NCBI GenBank assembly: GCA_946887295.1
Contig: CAMPKP010000003.1
Location: 6,392 to 70,391, forward strand
Direction of reading: 5' to 3'
From: an uncultured Gemmatimonadota bacterium
GTDB taxonomy: Bacteria > Gemmatimonadota > Gemmatimonadetes > Gemmatimonadales > GWC2-71-9
DNA: 64,000 nucleotides
Below are positions 52,657 to 60,651 of the stretch, piece by piece (the first letter of the stretch is position 1; every line of letters begins with the position of its first letter). A model generated the notes under the pieces. That model did no database searches. It had not been told where the DNA came from and was given only the letters and a program-made list of their open reading frames with translations. A program made the translations under genes and the position numbers.

Positions 52657-53688
52657 ATGAATGCTCGAAAGAAAAACACGGAGTCCGGCCGCGAGGCCGG
52701 GACGGTCGTTGGTCTCTTCCGCCGTCAGCCGGAGGCGGAGCAGGCGATACGGAACCTGAAGGAAGCCGGTTTCGCCGATGACAAGATCGGGGTAATCATG
52801 CAGGATCGCGACCGGCAGCAGAAGCTCAGCGAGGAGACCGGCACGCTGGCCGGCGAGGCTGCCGCCACCGGCGCGATCAGCGGCGGTGTGGTCGGGGGGG
52901 TCCTTGGCCTCCTGGCGGGGGTCGGAGCACTGGTGATCCCGGGTATCGGCCCGATCATCGCCGGCGGGGCGCTCGCCTCGACGCTCGCCGGGGCCGGCAT
53001 CGGCGCGGCAGCTGGAGGGCTCCTCGGCGCGCTGGTGGGAATGGGCCTTCCCGAGCACGAGGCGAAATACTACGAGCGTGGGGTGCAGGAGGGCGGCATC
53101 CTGGTCACCGTCGCGGCCCCCGGCCGTGCGAGCGAGGCACGGCGCATTCTGACCGACTGCGGGGCCGACCTCGCGCCATCGGGTGAGGAGACCGTCGTCG
53201 GTAGCGACAGGGACGTCGCGGCAGGCGACCGCGAGCGCATCGAGCTGCGTGAAGAGGAGCTCCGCACCACCAAGGATCGGGTGGAGGCGGGTGAGATCCG
53301 GGTGCGCAAGGAAGTCGTCGAGGAGGAGCGGAGCATCGACGTGCCGGTCACCCGGGAAGAGGCGGTCATCGAGCGGCGCCCGGTGGCCGAGAGGCCCGCG
53401 ACGGATGCCGATCTCGAGACCGGAGACGAGATCCGGATCCCCCTCACCGAAGAGCATGTCCGGGTCGAGAAGACCCCGGTGGTGAAAGAGGAGATCACGG
53501 TCGGCAAGCGCCAGGTGCAGGGAACCGAGCGGGTCCAGGACACCGTCCGGCGCGAAGAGGCCAGGATCGAGGGGGACGAGGCCCGGAGCCGCGACCGCGG
53601 CACGTCCGAGCCGTGGCGGGGCAACGAGCGCCGGTATCAGCACGATCAAAACTACACCGGTCCGGAGCGGCGCACGGCCACGATCTGA
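52657..53688 (+). CDS. YsnF/AvaK-like stress protein (DUF2382)
   Basis: The 343-residue product has an N-terminal general-stress 17M-like domain (VVGLFRRQPEAEQAIRNL). A glycine-zipper stretch follows (GGVVGGVLGLLAGVGALVIP, GIGAAAGGLLGALVGMG). A C-terminal DUF2382 region is made of charged repeats (IELREEELRTTKDRVEAGEI, VEKTPVVKEEITVGKRQVQ). The family is induced in stress responses in other bacteria; function is unclear. GGGAG precedes the ATG at 52657. An AT-richer stretch at 52556-52605 may hold its promoter. It ends before a long hairpin shared with a convergent gene. Confidence 0.85.
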   Translation: MNARKKNTESGREAGTVVGLFRRQPEAEQAIRNLKEAGFADDKIGVIMQDRDRQQKLSEETGTLAGEAAATGAISGGVVGGVLGLLAGVGALVIPGIGPIIAGGALASTLAGAGIGAAAGGLLGALVGMGLPEHEAKYYERGVQEGGILVTVAAPGRASEARRILTDCGADLAPSGEETVVGSDRDVAAGDRERIELREEELRTTKDRVEAGEIRVRKEVVEEERSIDVPVTREEAVIERRPVAERPATDADLETGDEIRIPLTEEHVRVEKTPVVKEEITVGKRQVQGTERVQDTVRREEARIEGDEARSRDRGTSEPWRGNERRYQHDQNYTGPERRTATI

Positions 53689-53712
53689 GCCTTCCGCCGT
53701 CGAATGAGCACG

Positions 53713-53752
53713 AAGGGTGTGGCACTCTGCTTTGGGAGAGTGCCACACCCTT
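53713..53752. terminator. Bidirectional hairpin between convergent genes
   Basis: A 16-bp perfect stem (53713-53728 with 53737-53752) with an 8-nt loop lies between the stops at 53688 (+) and 53776 (-). No long T-tract follows on either strand, so it is a structural barrier rather than a classic terminator. Confidence 0.6.
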
Positions 53753-53775
53753 CTCGTGCGAATGAGCCTGCGGCG

Positions 53776-55032
53776 CTAGCTCCTTCTGGCCTTTCCGTCG
53801 GGCGCGCGGGAGCGGGCGACGGCGAAGTTGAGGTAGGCCGCCTCCTTGGCGAGCGGCGCGGAAAGCACCGTCTCGGAGTAGCGCTCGCTGTCGTGCTCCA
53901 GCCGTTTCGCGAGATCGAGCAGCTCACGGTCCTCACCGGCGTAGCTCCTGATCCGCTTCGCGGTCGCGCGAAGCACCCGCCGCGCGCCTTCGAGGTCGCC
54001 GTCCCGGTTCAGGTCCAGCGCATCGGCCCGGGCGCGGGCCGCGTACAACCGCGCGACCACCCGGTCCACCGCGATGGTACGCCGCTGCCGATCGTTCTCG
54101 GCGTGGGAGGCGTAGGTCCACGACGGGTGCTCGGGCGCTGCGTCCAGCACGCCCTCCCGGTCTTCCAGCACGAAGCGCGCGCTCACACTGCCTCCGTCCG
54201 CACCCGTGGGGAAGCGGAGGGCGAGCACCAGCTCGAGCTCCTGGCCGGAGACCAGGTGCTCCAGCTCGACGCGGAGCGTGCGTCCCGTCTGCCGCGCCCG
54301 CTGCCGGCCCAGCGGCTTTGCGGTCGCTCCCTGGGGCAGCTCCACCACGAGCGCCGCGTCCCGGGCCACGACCTCGAGCGCCTCTCCGATCTCGCTCTCG
54401 AGGAACTCGGAGATCCGCGTCGCATCGCGCAGATAGTACGAGTTGCCGCCTCCCGCTTCCGCCATCGCCTGGAGCAGCCGCTCGTCGAAGTCGTCCCCTA
54501 CGCCGAACGTCGAAGTGGCCACACCCCTGGCCCGGAGCTCAGCGGCGTGGTGGCTCAGCTCGCCGCGGTCGGTGATACCGCGGTTGGCCAACCCGTCGGT
54601 CAGGAGCAGGCACCGGCCGATGGACTCCTCGCTCACGCCGCGCCCCACCTGCTCGCAGCCGTTGAGCCACCCGGAGCCGAGATCGGTCGAGCCCCGCGGC
54701 TCGATGCCGTGCAGCAGGTCGGCGGCACGTGCCCGCGCCTCCCCCGTGGCGGTCGCGCTCGGCGTCACGACCTCCACCCGATCGTCGTATACCACGACGG
54801 CGAACCGGTCGTCGGCGTGAAGCAGCGCGAGGGCCCGCTCCGCCGCCTGCCGGGCGAGATCGAGCTTTCCGCCGGCCATGGAGCCGGACCGGTCGAGGAC
54901 GAGCGCGACGTTGATGGGGAGGCGCCGCTCGTGACGCCGTGCGTCGGGCGCGGTGAAGGAGACTCGCACGTAGCGGGTGCTCGATGAGGCGGAGCGGATC
55001 AGGGTGCGGTCGGACTCGATGTGCAGCTTCAT
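53776..55032 (-). CDS. VWA-domain protein
   Basis: The 418-residue product has a von Willebrand factor A domain (about 38-220) with an intact MIDAS: ALVLDRSGSMAGGK, then a Thr in RGSTDLGSG and Asp in LLLTDGLANRG. A beta-rich domain follows, then a charged helical tail. No signal peptide or membrane segment is visible, so it is cytoplasmic. The ATG at 55032 overlaps the stop of the MerR-like regulator (ATGA), so the two are coupled. Metal-dependent protein binding is likely; the target is unknown. Confidence 0.85.
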   Translation of the reverse strand: MKLHIESDRTLIRSASSSTRYVRVSFTAPDARRHERRLPINVALVLDRSGSMAGGKLDLARQAAERALALLHADDRFAVVVYDDRVEVVTPSATATGEARARAADLLHGIEPRGSTDLGSGWLNGCEQVGRGVSEESIGRCLLLTDGLANRGITDRGELSHHAAELRARGVATSTFGVGDDFDERLLQAMAEAGGGNSYYLRDATRISEFLESEIGEALEVVARDAALVVELPQGATAKPLGRQRARQTGRTLRVELEHLVSGQELELVLALRFPTGADGGSVSARFVLEDREGVLDAAPEHPSWTYASHAENDRQRRTIAVDRVVARLYAARARADALDLNRDGDLEGARRVLRATAKRIRSYAGEDRELLDLAKRLEHDSERYSETVLSAPLAKEAAYLNFAVARSRAPDGKARRS

Positions 55033-55562
55033 GGGATGTCCTCCTCCAGAAGTCGTCTGGCGTGGGTCAGCAGTCGTTCGACAACCTTGTTGTGCTCCCG
55101 GGAGAGCGGACGCCGCACATGCAGCTCCAGGTCCGGCGTCAGGGAGATCCGCTCCCATTGCGACCGCTCCGCGGCCGGCGGCGGGGGTGGTGCCGGCGCC
55201 GGGCGTCCGGGCTGCCGCAGGGAGGCCGAGCTCAGCAGGCTGCGGGCGTAGTCCGCCGCCGCGCCCGAGTAGGTGGCCCCAGGCTCCCCGGCCACCTCCC
55301 GCCGAGCCAGCAGCTCCCTCACCTGCACATCACTCATCGCCTCGAGGCGCCGTCGGATCTCGGCCAGTGGCAGGTGCTCTCGCTGCATCCGCCGGATGAG
55401 TCGCAACCGGTCGAGGTGCCCTTGCCCGTATTTGGCTCCGGGGCCGGTCATCCCGGGCGAGCGGAGCAGGCCCTGCTGGATGTAATACCTTATGGTGCGA
55501 GGGGTTACGCCTGCCCTATCGCCCAGCTCCCCCAGATCGTAGACCAGCGGATCGTCTTGCAT
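55029..55562 (-). CDS. MerR-family transcriptional regulator
   Basis: The 177-residue product has a MerR HTH (YDLGELGDRAGVTPRTIRYY, IQQGLLRSPGM, YGQGHLDRLRLIRRMQREHL). A Pro-rich linker follows, and a C-terminal domain reads RISLTPDLELHVRRPLS. The C-terminal part lacks the Cys set of metal-sensing MerRs. The ATG lies at or within 1 nt of the predicted transcription start, so the mRNA may be leaderless. Its stop overlaps the VWA gene start. Confidence 0.9.
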   Translation of the reverse strand: MQDDPLVYDLGELGDRAGVTPRTIRYYIQQGLLRSPGMTGPGAKYGQGHLDRLRLIRRMQREHLPLAEIRRRLEAMSDVQVRELLARREVAGEPGATYSGAAADYARSLLSSASLRQPGRPAPAPPPPPAAERSQWERISLTPDLELHVRRPLSREHNKVVERLLTHARRLLEEDIP

Positions 55563-55568
55563 GGGCCA

Positions 55569-55597
55569 GATTTATCAGTGTGACGTTCCACTGTCAA
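55569..55597 (-). promoter_or_regulatory. MerR-VWA promoter with spacer dyad
   Basis: On the - strand a perfect TTGACA (55597-55592) and TAAATC (55574-55569) are 17 bp apart. A dyad CAGTG-N8-CACTG (55576-55593) spans the spacer, where MerR proteins bind. The predicted start (about 55562) coincides with the ATG. Confidence 0.7.
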
Positions 55598-55693
55598 GAT
55601 CCGCGATCGACGAAAGAGCCCGCCGCGGATGTCGTGGACCAATCCTACGGCGGGGGTGCGACAGCCGAGCGGCGTGAGCCTCTGGTCGTCAGC

Positions 55694-56851
55694 TCATGCC
55701 AGGCGCACCCGGGCCAGCTCCACGAGCGCGCCCTGGCAGCCGACGCCGGCCAGCATGTTGCGGATCCGCGTTGCGCTCTCCCGATCCACCCGCGAGCGAT
55801 GCACGCCCGGGTTCCTCACCTGGGCCACCTCGGCCAGCACGCCGGGGAAGCGGTCCACGAACCAGTCCCCGTTCTGGAGGCGTTGCCTCAGTGCCTTCTG
55901 CAGCGCGCCCTTCCGGCCCAGCGCCTTGGCGAGCTGCCCGGTGGACAGGTGCCTCCCCGAGCCCAGGTCGAGCGTCTCCCCGTCGATCGTGACCCGTCGC
56001 AGCTCCTGGGGGAGCCGTGGCCCGACCCGGCGGAGGAGCGCGTTGCACGTCACTTCCAGCGCCTTGGCGAGATTCGAGACCACGGGCCCGAAGTCGAAGG
56101 CGGGATCCGTGCGGTAGTCTCGAAAGATCTTCTCGGCGCTCGCGATGAACGTGCGTGCGGCGGGATCGAGGGCCAGCCAGACGTCATCACCGAACAGGTC
56201 CTGCCTCAGGTCCCGCTCCATGGTGCCCACGCCGACCGCCTCCGCGTCCACTTCGGCCCAGAGCCGATCCTCGCTGATCGGATCGCGGGTCTCGGGATCG
56301 AAGAGCCGCTCGTCGTCGCCGCCATGGACCACGAGCGGCAGATCCACCATGCCGCCGTAGAGGGACACCGGCCGCCCGTTGTACCCGAGATTCCGAAGCG
56401 TCTTGAGCCTGGCGATGACCACCACCGTGTCGTCGGCCACCAGCCGACGGAGATCGACGAGCTGGTACCAGAAGTCGCACTCGAGTCCGCTCTCGGTGTA
56501 GTAGGCGGGCACGTGCGCGGGGTCCGAGCGCCTGACGTCACCCTGCGTGATGGCGCTCACCTCGCCGACGTAGAGCGAGCGGTAGTCGGTCAGATACAGG
56601 TGACACTCGCGCCACTCGTCACGCTCCAGCTCGCCGGCGATCTCCAGGATCTGCGCCAGGGGCTTGAGCTCCTGCTGCCGGTTCGGTGAGCGCACCTTGC
56701 CCCACCAGACGTACGGCTCCACTTCCGTCTCGCCGGCCTTCCAGCTTCTCGCCGCCTCGAGCAGGATGGTCAGGTGCGCCGTCATGGCGTCGGACGCGTA
56801 CGAGGGATTCCAGACGTCCACCAGGTGCCGCTGCGGGATGTGCGCGCTCAA
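55694..56851 (-). CDS. Hypothetical protein with C-terminal HEPN-like motif
   Basis: The 385-residue product has an N-terminal region of unknown fold (VEPYVWWGKVRSP, CHLYLTDYRSLYVGEV, PVSLYGGMVDLPLVVHGG). A helical C-terminal third holds IASAEKIFRDYRTDPAFDF and VRNPGVHRSRVD. The RNPGVH (about 346-351) fits the Rx4H ribonuclease signature of HEPN domains, many of which act in defence or toxin systems. TTG at 56851 overlaps the stop of the WYL gene upstream (TTGA), so it is the third gene of a coupled operon. I do not know the family of the N-terminal part. It could be an RNase effector, but this is inferred from one motif and context. Confidence 0.65.
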   Translation of the reverse strand: MSAHIPQRHLVDVWNPSYASDAMTAHLTILLEAARSWKAGETEVEPYVWWGKVRSPNRQQELKPLAQILEIAGELERDEWRECHLYLTDYRSLYVGEVSAITQGDVRRSDPAHVPAYYTESGLECDFWYQLVDLRRLVADDTVVVIARLKTLRNLGYNGRPVSLYGGMVDLPLVVHGGDDERLFDPETRDPISEDRLWAEVDAEAVGVGTMERDLRQDLFGDDVWLALDPAARTFIASAEKIFRDYRTDPAFDFGPVVSNLAKALEVTCNALLRRVGPRLPQELRRVTIDGETLDLGSGRHLSTGQLAKALGRKGALQKALRQRLQNGDWFVDRFPGVLAEVAQVRNPGVHRSRVDRESATRIRNMLAGVGCQGALVELARVRLA

Positions 56852-57798
56852 GACTGAGCGATCTCCCGGAGCCGCTTCACGATCGCGTCTCGCACGTCGG
56901 CCGGCTCCAGCACCTCCGCGTCCGGCCCGTACTGCAGCACGTGCCGCACCGCCCAGTCGCGGTCGGCGAGCGGGTGGTCCATCACCAGCGATCCGTCCTC
57001 CGCGGTCTCCTTCCCTTCCCGCTCCGCGATCCATCTCGCGATCCTGGGCGAGTAGCGCACCCGGAGCGTCCCGGCCTCCGCCGATTGGAACGCCTTTCCG
57101 TCCCGCACGATCGAATCGATCGAGAAGCCGCGGGGCGAGGCGTACCGCGCCTCCAGCGCCTCCACCTGCTCCACTCGGTCGAGGCGGAAGATCCTGATGC
57201 CCTCGCTGCTTTCGCACTGCGCCACCGCGTACCACATCCCGTTGGCGAACACGATCCCGTAGGGACAGATGACCCGGCTGGACGGCGACTCCTGATCCGC
57301 CTTCCGGTACGTGAGCCGTACCTTGCGCCGGGCGCGGAACGCCTCGCGCAGCCGCCGCAGATGCTCCAGGTCGCCGGCCGGTGACAGCGATGCGATCCGG
57401 AAATCGTCTTCGATGTCCTCGCCGGGAAGCCGGGCGATCGCCTTCCGGAGTCGCTCGGCCGCGCCGTCGATCGCCCGGTGCTCCTCGGGGGGGCGCTCTC
57501 CCCGCAGCATGGCGAGCCCCAGCTCGAGCGCCAGCAGCTCGCTCCGCGTGAGCCGCATGGGGCGGAGGAAGTGGTTCGGAATCACCGAGACGTCGTCGGC
57601 CTCGATGAAGATCTGGAGCCCCTCCACGAATCCGCCCGGCGCCTCGAAGCGCTCCGAGATGGATTCGATGTCCCTGAGGACCACCGAGCGGTCCACGCCC
57701 GCGAGGCGCGACACTTTCTCGAGCGAGTGCGGCTCCCCGTCCGCCAGGCGGGGAATGAGGAGCAGGATGCGTCGGAGCTGCTCGGTAGCGCCCGTCAT
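56848..57798 (-). CDS. WYL-domain transcriptional regulator, second of tandem pair
   Basis: The 316-residue product has an N-terminal winged helix (EQLRRILLLIPRLADGEPHS, VDRSVVLRDIESISERF), a linker, and a WYL domain (CPYGIVFANGMWYAVAQCES, IFRLDRVEQVEAL) with a WCX extension. WYL domains bind nucleic acids or nucleotides and often control DNA-damage or defence genes. Start and stop overlap both neighbours (ATGA with the first WYL gene, TTGA with the HEPN-like gene). The tandem layout recalls PafB-PafC. Confidence 0.9.
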   Translation of the reverse strand: MTGATEQLRRILLLIPRLADGEPHSLEKVSRLAGVDRSVVLRDIESISERFEAPGGFVEGLQIFIEADDVSVIPNHFLRPMRLTRSELLALELGLAMLRGERPPEEHRAIDGAAERLRKAIARLPGEDIEDDFRIASLSPAGDLEHLRRLREAFRARRKVRLTYRKADQESPSSRVICPYGIVFANGMWYAVAQCESSEGIRIFRLDRVEQVEALEARYASPRGFSIDSIVRDGKAFQSAEAGTLRVRYSPRIARWIAEREGKETAEDGSLVMDHPLADRDWAVRHVLQYGPDAEVLEPADVRDAIVKRLREIAQS

Positions 57799-58883
57799 CG
57801 CGCCCGGCCGGCGGAGCGGCTCGCGGCATGATGCTCGAGGGTCTCGCGCAGCAGCCCCTCGTACTCGTCCACCAGCTCTCTCGGCGAGATCGGCACGACG
57901 TCCCCGGCGAATGAGAGCAGCCAGCGCGCGAAGGTGTCGGCGCGCCGGACCCGGAAGCGGCGGCGGTCGGGGTGCCCCTCGACGACCTCGCCGAGCCGGA
58001 AGGCCGCGGCCGCCGCGCCGGTCCGGGCGCGGAAGGCGACCGTGGCGACCGTGGCGTCCCCGGCGCCCAGCTCCCAGGCCTGCCGCGAGCGGGCATGCTC
58101 CCGCAGGCTGAACGTGGCCGGGATCTCGTAGTCCGGCGTGCCGGGTGCCCTGTCGTTCACCCCCGCTTCGCCGATCCGGTTCAGCCGGTAGTTCTTGACC
58201 GTTTCGTCTCCCGGGGCGCGCGCGGCCAGGTACCAGTGCTGGTTCAGGAAGAACATCCCGAACGGCTCCACCGTGCGCTCGGAGACGGCGTCGCTGCCCA
58301 TCGTGTGGTAGCGAAACGTCACGCGCTTCCGGCCGCCGAGTGCGCGGTCGAGGGTGACCAGCAGGTCCGGGTCGGGCTTCGCTCGCGCAGGAACCAGCCG
58401 GGTGTCGGCCCGCCCGGCCGCATCCACCGGAAGGTCGCAGGCCAGCTTCCGCATCGCCGACTCGGCGTGCTCGGCGAGGATCGGATCGCCCAGCTCGCGC
58501 ACTCGCGCGGCCGCGTCCGTCACCGCGGCCAGCTCCTCGGGCTCGAAGGTGAGCACCGGGAGCGAGCGGTAGCCGTAGGGGTCCTGCTTCCGCGGCTTCG
58601 AGGCGCCCTGCGACCGGACGGTGAGATAGGGCAGATAGAAATGGCTCGCCTGGAGCCGATAGCCGCGGGTCTCGCCTTCCGGGGTCTTGATCGTCTCGAT
58701 CGGCACGCCGAAGCCCCGCAGCTCGTCCTTGTCGCGCTCGAACATCCTCCGCCGCGCGTCGTGCGATTGATCGCCGGCATACGCGGGGACGTCGCGGATC
58801 AGCTCGTCGAACGAGGCCGGATAGTGCCGGCGGAGCAGGGCCGCGAGGAGGTCGATCCAGCGCTGAACCTTGGGAGATTTCAT
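57795..58883 (-). CDS. WYL-domain transcriptional regulator, first of tandem pair
   Basis: The 362-residue product has an HTH start (KVQRWIDLLAALLRRHYPAS), a wing region with ARRRMFERDKDELRGFGVP, and a WYL domain (VEPFGMFFLNQHWYLAARAP, KNYRLNRIGE). A WCX tail follows. It leads the operon WYL-WYL-HEPN on the - strand, divergent from the sulfatase. No clear ribosome binding site precedes the ATG at 58883. A GTTCC-c-GGAAC palindrome lies 27 bp upstream and may be an operator. Confidence 0.9.
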   Translation of the reverse strand: MKSPKVQRWIDLLAALLRRHYPASFDELIRDVPAYAGDQSHDARRRMFERDKDELRGFGVPIETIKTPEGETRGYRLQASHFYLPYLTVRSQGASKPRKQDPYGYRSLPVLTFEPEELAAVTDAAARVRELGDPILAEHAESAMRKLACDLPVDAAGRADTRLVPARAKPDPDLLVTLDRALGGRKRVTFRYHTMGSDAVSERTVEPFGMFFLNQHWYLAARAPGDETVKNYRLNRIGEAGVNDRAPGTPDYEIPATFSLREHARSRQAWELGAGDATVATVAFRARTGAAAAAFRLGEVVEGHPDRRRFRVRRADTFARWLLSFAGDVVPISPRELVDEYEGLLRETLEHHAASRSAGRAR

Positions 58884-59190
58884 CTCTGACTGCTGGAGGG
58901 CCGAATGATGTTCCCGGAACGTGACTCGCAGGGGATCCATAAAGCTGCCGGACCCGCCTCGTCCCCACAAGATGGGCCGGCGTTGTGACAGGACCGGCTC
59001 GGCGATTGGGCGCCGATGGCTGGATCCCCGGCATGACCGCGCCCCCGGGTACGACCGCCCCCGGGCAGCCAGCGGCCCATGCGGTCTCCAGGAATACCGG
59101 CCGGGATGCTCGGGAGCGGATGAGCGTCTGTCGGGTGGTATGTTGGTGCAGCAAAGCATCTCAGCACGACACACTCGCGGAGTCCACCCG
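58884..59190. other. Divergent intergenic region, WYL operon and sulfatase
   Basis: I see no gene in these 307 bp. They hold the GTTCC-c-GGAAC palindrome at 58910-58920 and otherwise GC-rich sequence with no convincing -35/-10 pair. Promoters for both directions are expected. Confidence 0.5.
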
Positions 59191-60651
59191 ATGCACGCCG
59201 TTCCCACGCCGTTGTCCGCCGCTGCCCTCCTGTGGCTGCTCGCCGCGGCGCCCGTTCCTCCGCTCGCCGCCCAGACTCCGCCACCCGACCGCCCCAACAT
59301 CGTCGTGCTCCTCGGCGACGACCTCGGCTGGCGCGACGTCGGAGCCTACGGCAACACCGCCATTCGCACGCCCAACATCGACCGTCTCGCGCGGTCGGGC
59401 CTCCGCGTGGTGAGCGCCTTCGGCACCAGCCCGCAGTGCAGCCCTTCGCGAATCAGCATGCTCACCGGCAGGTATCCTCACGCGACCGGCACCGAGGACC
59501 TGCACGCGCCGCTCGCCGAGGGGGAGCGCATCATCCCCTCCTGGCTCCGGGCACGGGGCTACTTCACCGGGCACATGGCCAAGACGCACTATGGCCCGGC
59601 CGCCGAGCGGCAGTTCCAGTGGTACGCCCCGGAGACGGCGGACGCGCTGCCGGCCTTCCTCGACGCGGCCCGCGGCCGGCCGTTCTTCCTCTGGGTCGGA
59701 TTCCACGAGCCGCATCGGCCGTACCGCGAGGCCCCCGGGGCCAGCCCGCACGATCCGGCGCGCGTGCGGGTGCCCCCCCACCTGGCGGACACGCCGGAAA
59801 CGCGGGCGGACCTCGCCCGCTATTATGACGCGATCGCCCGCATGGACGGTGCGATCGGCCGCATGCTCACGGAGCTCGAGCGCCGGGGCCTCCGCGACAG
59901 CACCCTCATCGTCTTCCTCAGCGACAACGGCGCGCCGTTCCCCCGCGAAAAGGGCACGCTCTACGACTCGGGGACCCGCACACCGCTCATCCTCTCGTGG
60001 CCGGGGGTCGTTCCCGCCGGGTCGGTGTGGGACCGGGGCCTCGTGAGTACCATCGATCTTGCGCCGACCATCCTCGATCTTGCCGGCGCCTTTCCCCCGA
60101 GAGAGATGCAGGGGCGGAGCTTCCGGGCCCTGCTCGATGTCCCGGCGTCGTACGCCGGCCGCGAGTACGTGTTCAGCGAGCGCAACTGGCATGATTGCGA
60201 CGAGCATCAGCGCGCGATCCGCGGCGGACGGTTCAAGCTGATCCGGACCGACGCCTACACCGGGCTGCCGCTCTGCACCGCGGCGGATATCGGGGCCAGC
60301 CCGTCCTTCCTCGCGCTCCGCGCTCTCGTCCGGGCAGGCCGCCTCACCCAGGCGCAGCGCCCGCTGTTCCTGGCCCCGCGGGCGCGGCTGGAGCTGTACG
60401 ACCTGGAGGCGGACCCCTGGGAGCTGCGCAACGTCGCGGACCAGCCCGCGTACGCCGCCGAGGTACGGCGGCTCGCGGGGATGCTTCAGGATTGGATCGA
60501 GGAGTCGGGAGATTTTCCGGCGGCGTATCGCGTGCGCGACGACAATACCGACCGGGTCACCGGAGTGCAGTTCAGTCCCAGGATCCCGCCGCTCCGCAAC
60601 CCCGTGGTGCCGGCGCCGGCCGAGCGCTGGGGCGTCGAGGGCCCCCGCTAG
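59191..60651 (+). CDS. Secreted sulfatase, Cys type
   Basis: The 486-residue product has a signal peptide (AALLWLLAAAPVPPLAAQ) and a sulfatase core. Metal ligands start in VVLLGDDLGWRDVGAYGN, and the modification site CSPSRISMLTGR has the Cys that a formylglycine-generating enzyme converts. Later motifs are YFTGHMAKTHYG, GFHEPHRPY and LSDNGAPFPREK. It resembles N-sulfoglucosamine sulfohydrolase and other glycosaminoglycan-type sulfatases, but specificity is not clear. GGAG lies 8 nt before the ATG. No FGE gene is adjacent. The stop shares CTAG with the convergent kinase. Confidence 0.92.
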   Translation: MHAVPTPLSAAALLWLLAAAPVPPLAAQTPPPDRPNIVVLLGDDLGWRDVGAYGNTAIRTPNIDRLARSGLRVVSAFGTSPQCSPSRISMLTGRYPHATGTEDLHAPLAEGERIIPSWLRARGYFTGHMAKTHYGPAAERQFQWYAPETADALPAFLDAARGRPFFLWVGFHEPHRPYREAPGASPHDPARVRVPPHLADTPETRADLARYYDAIARMDGAIGRMLTELERRGLRDSTLIVFLSDNGAPFPREKGTLYDSGTRTPLILSWPGVVPAGSVWDRGLVSTIDLAPTILDLAGAFPPREMQGRSFRALLDVPASYAGREYVFSERNWHDCDEHQRAIRGGRFKLIRTDAYTGLPLCTAADIGASPSFLALRALVRAGRLTQAQRPLFLAPRARLELYDLEADPWELRNVADQPAYAAEVRRLAGMLQDWIEESGDFPAAYRVRDDNTDRVTGVQFSPRIPPLRNPVVPAPAERWGVEGPR

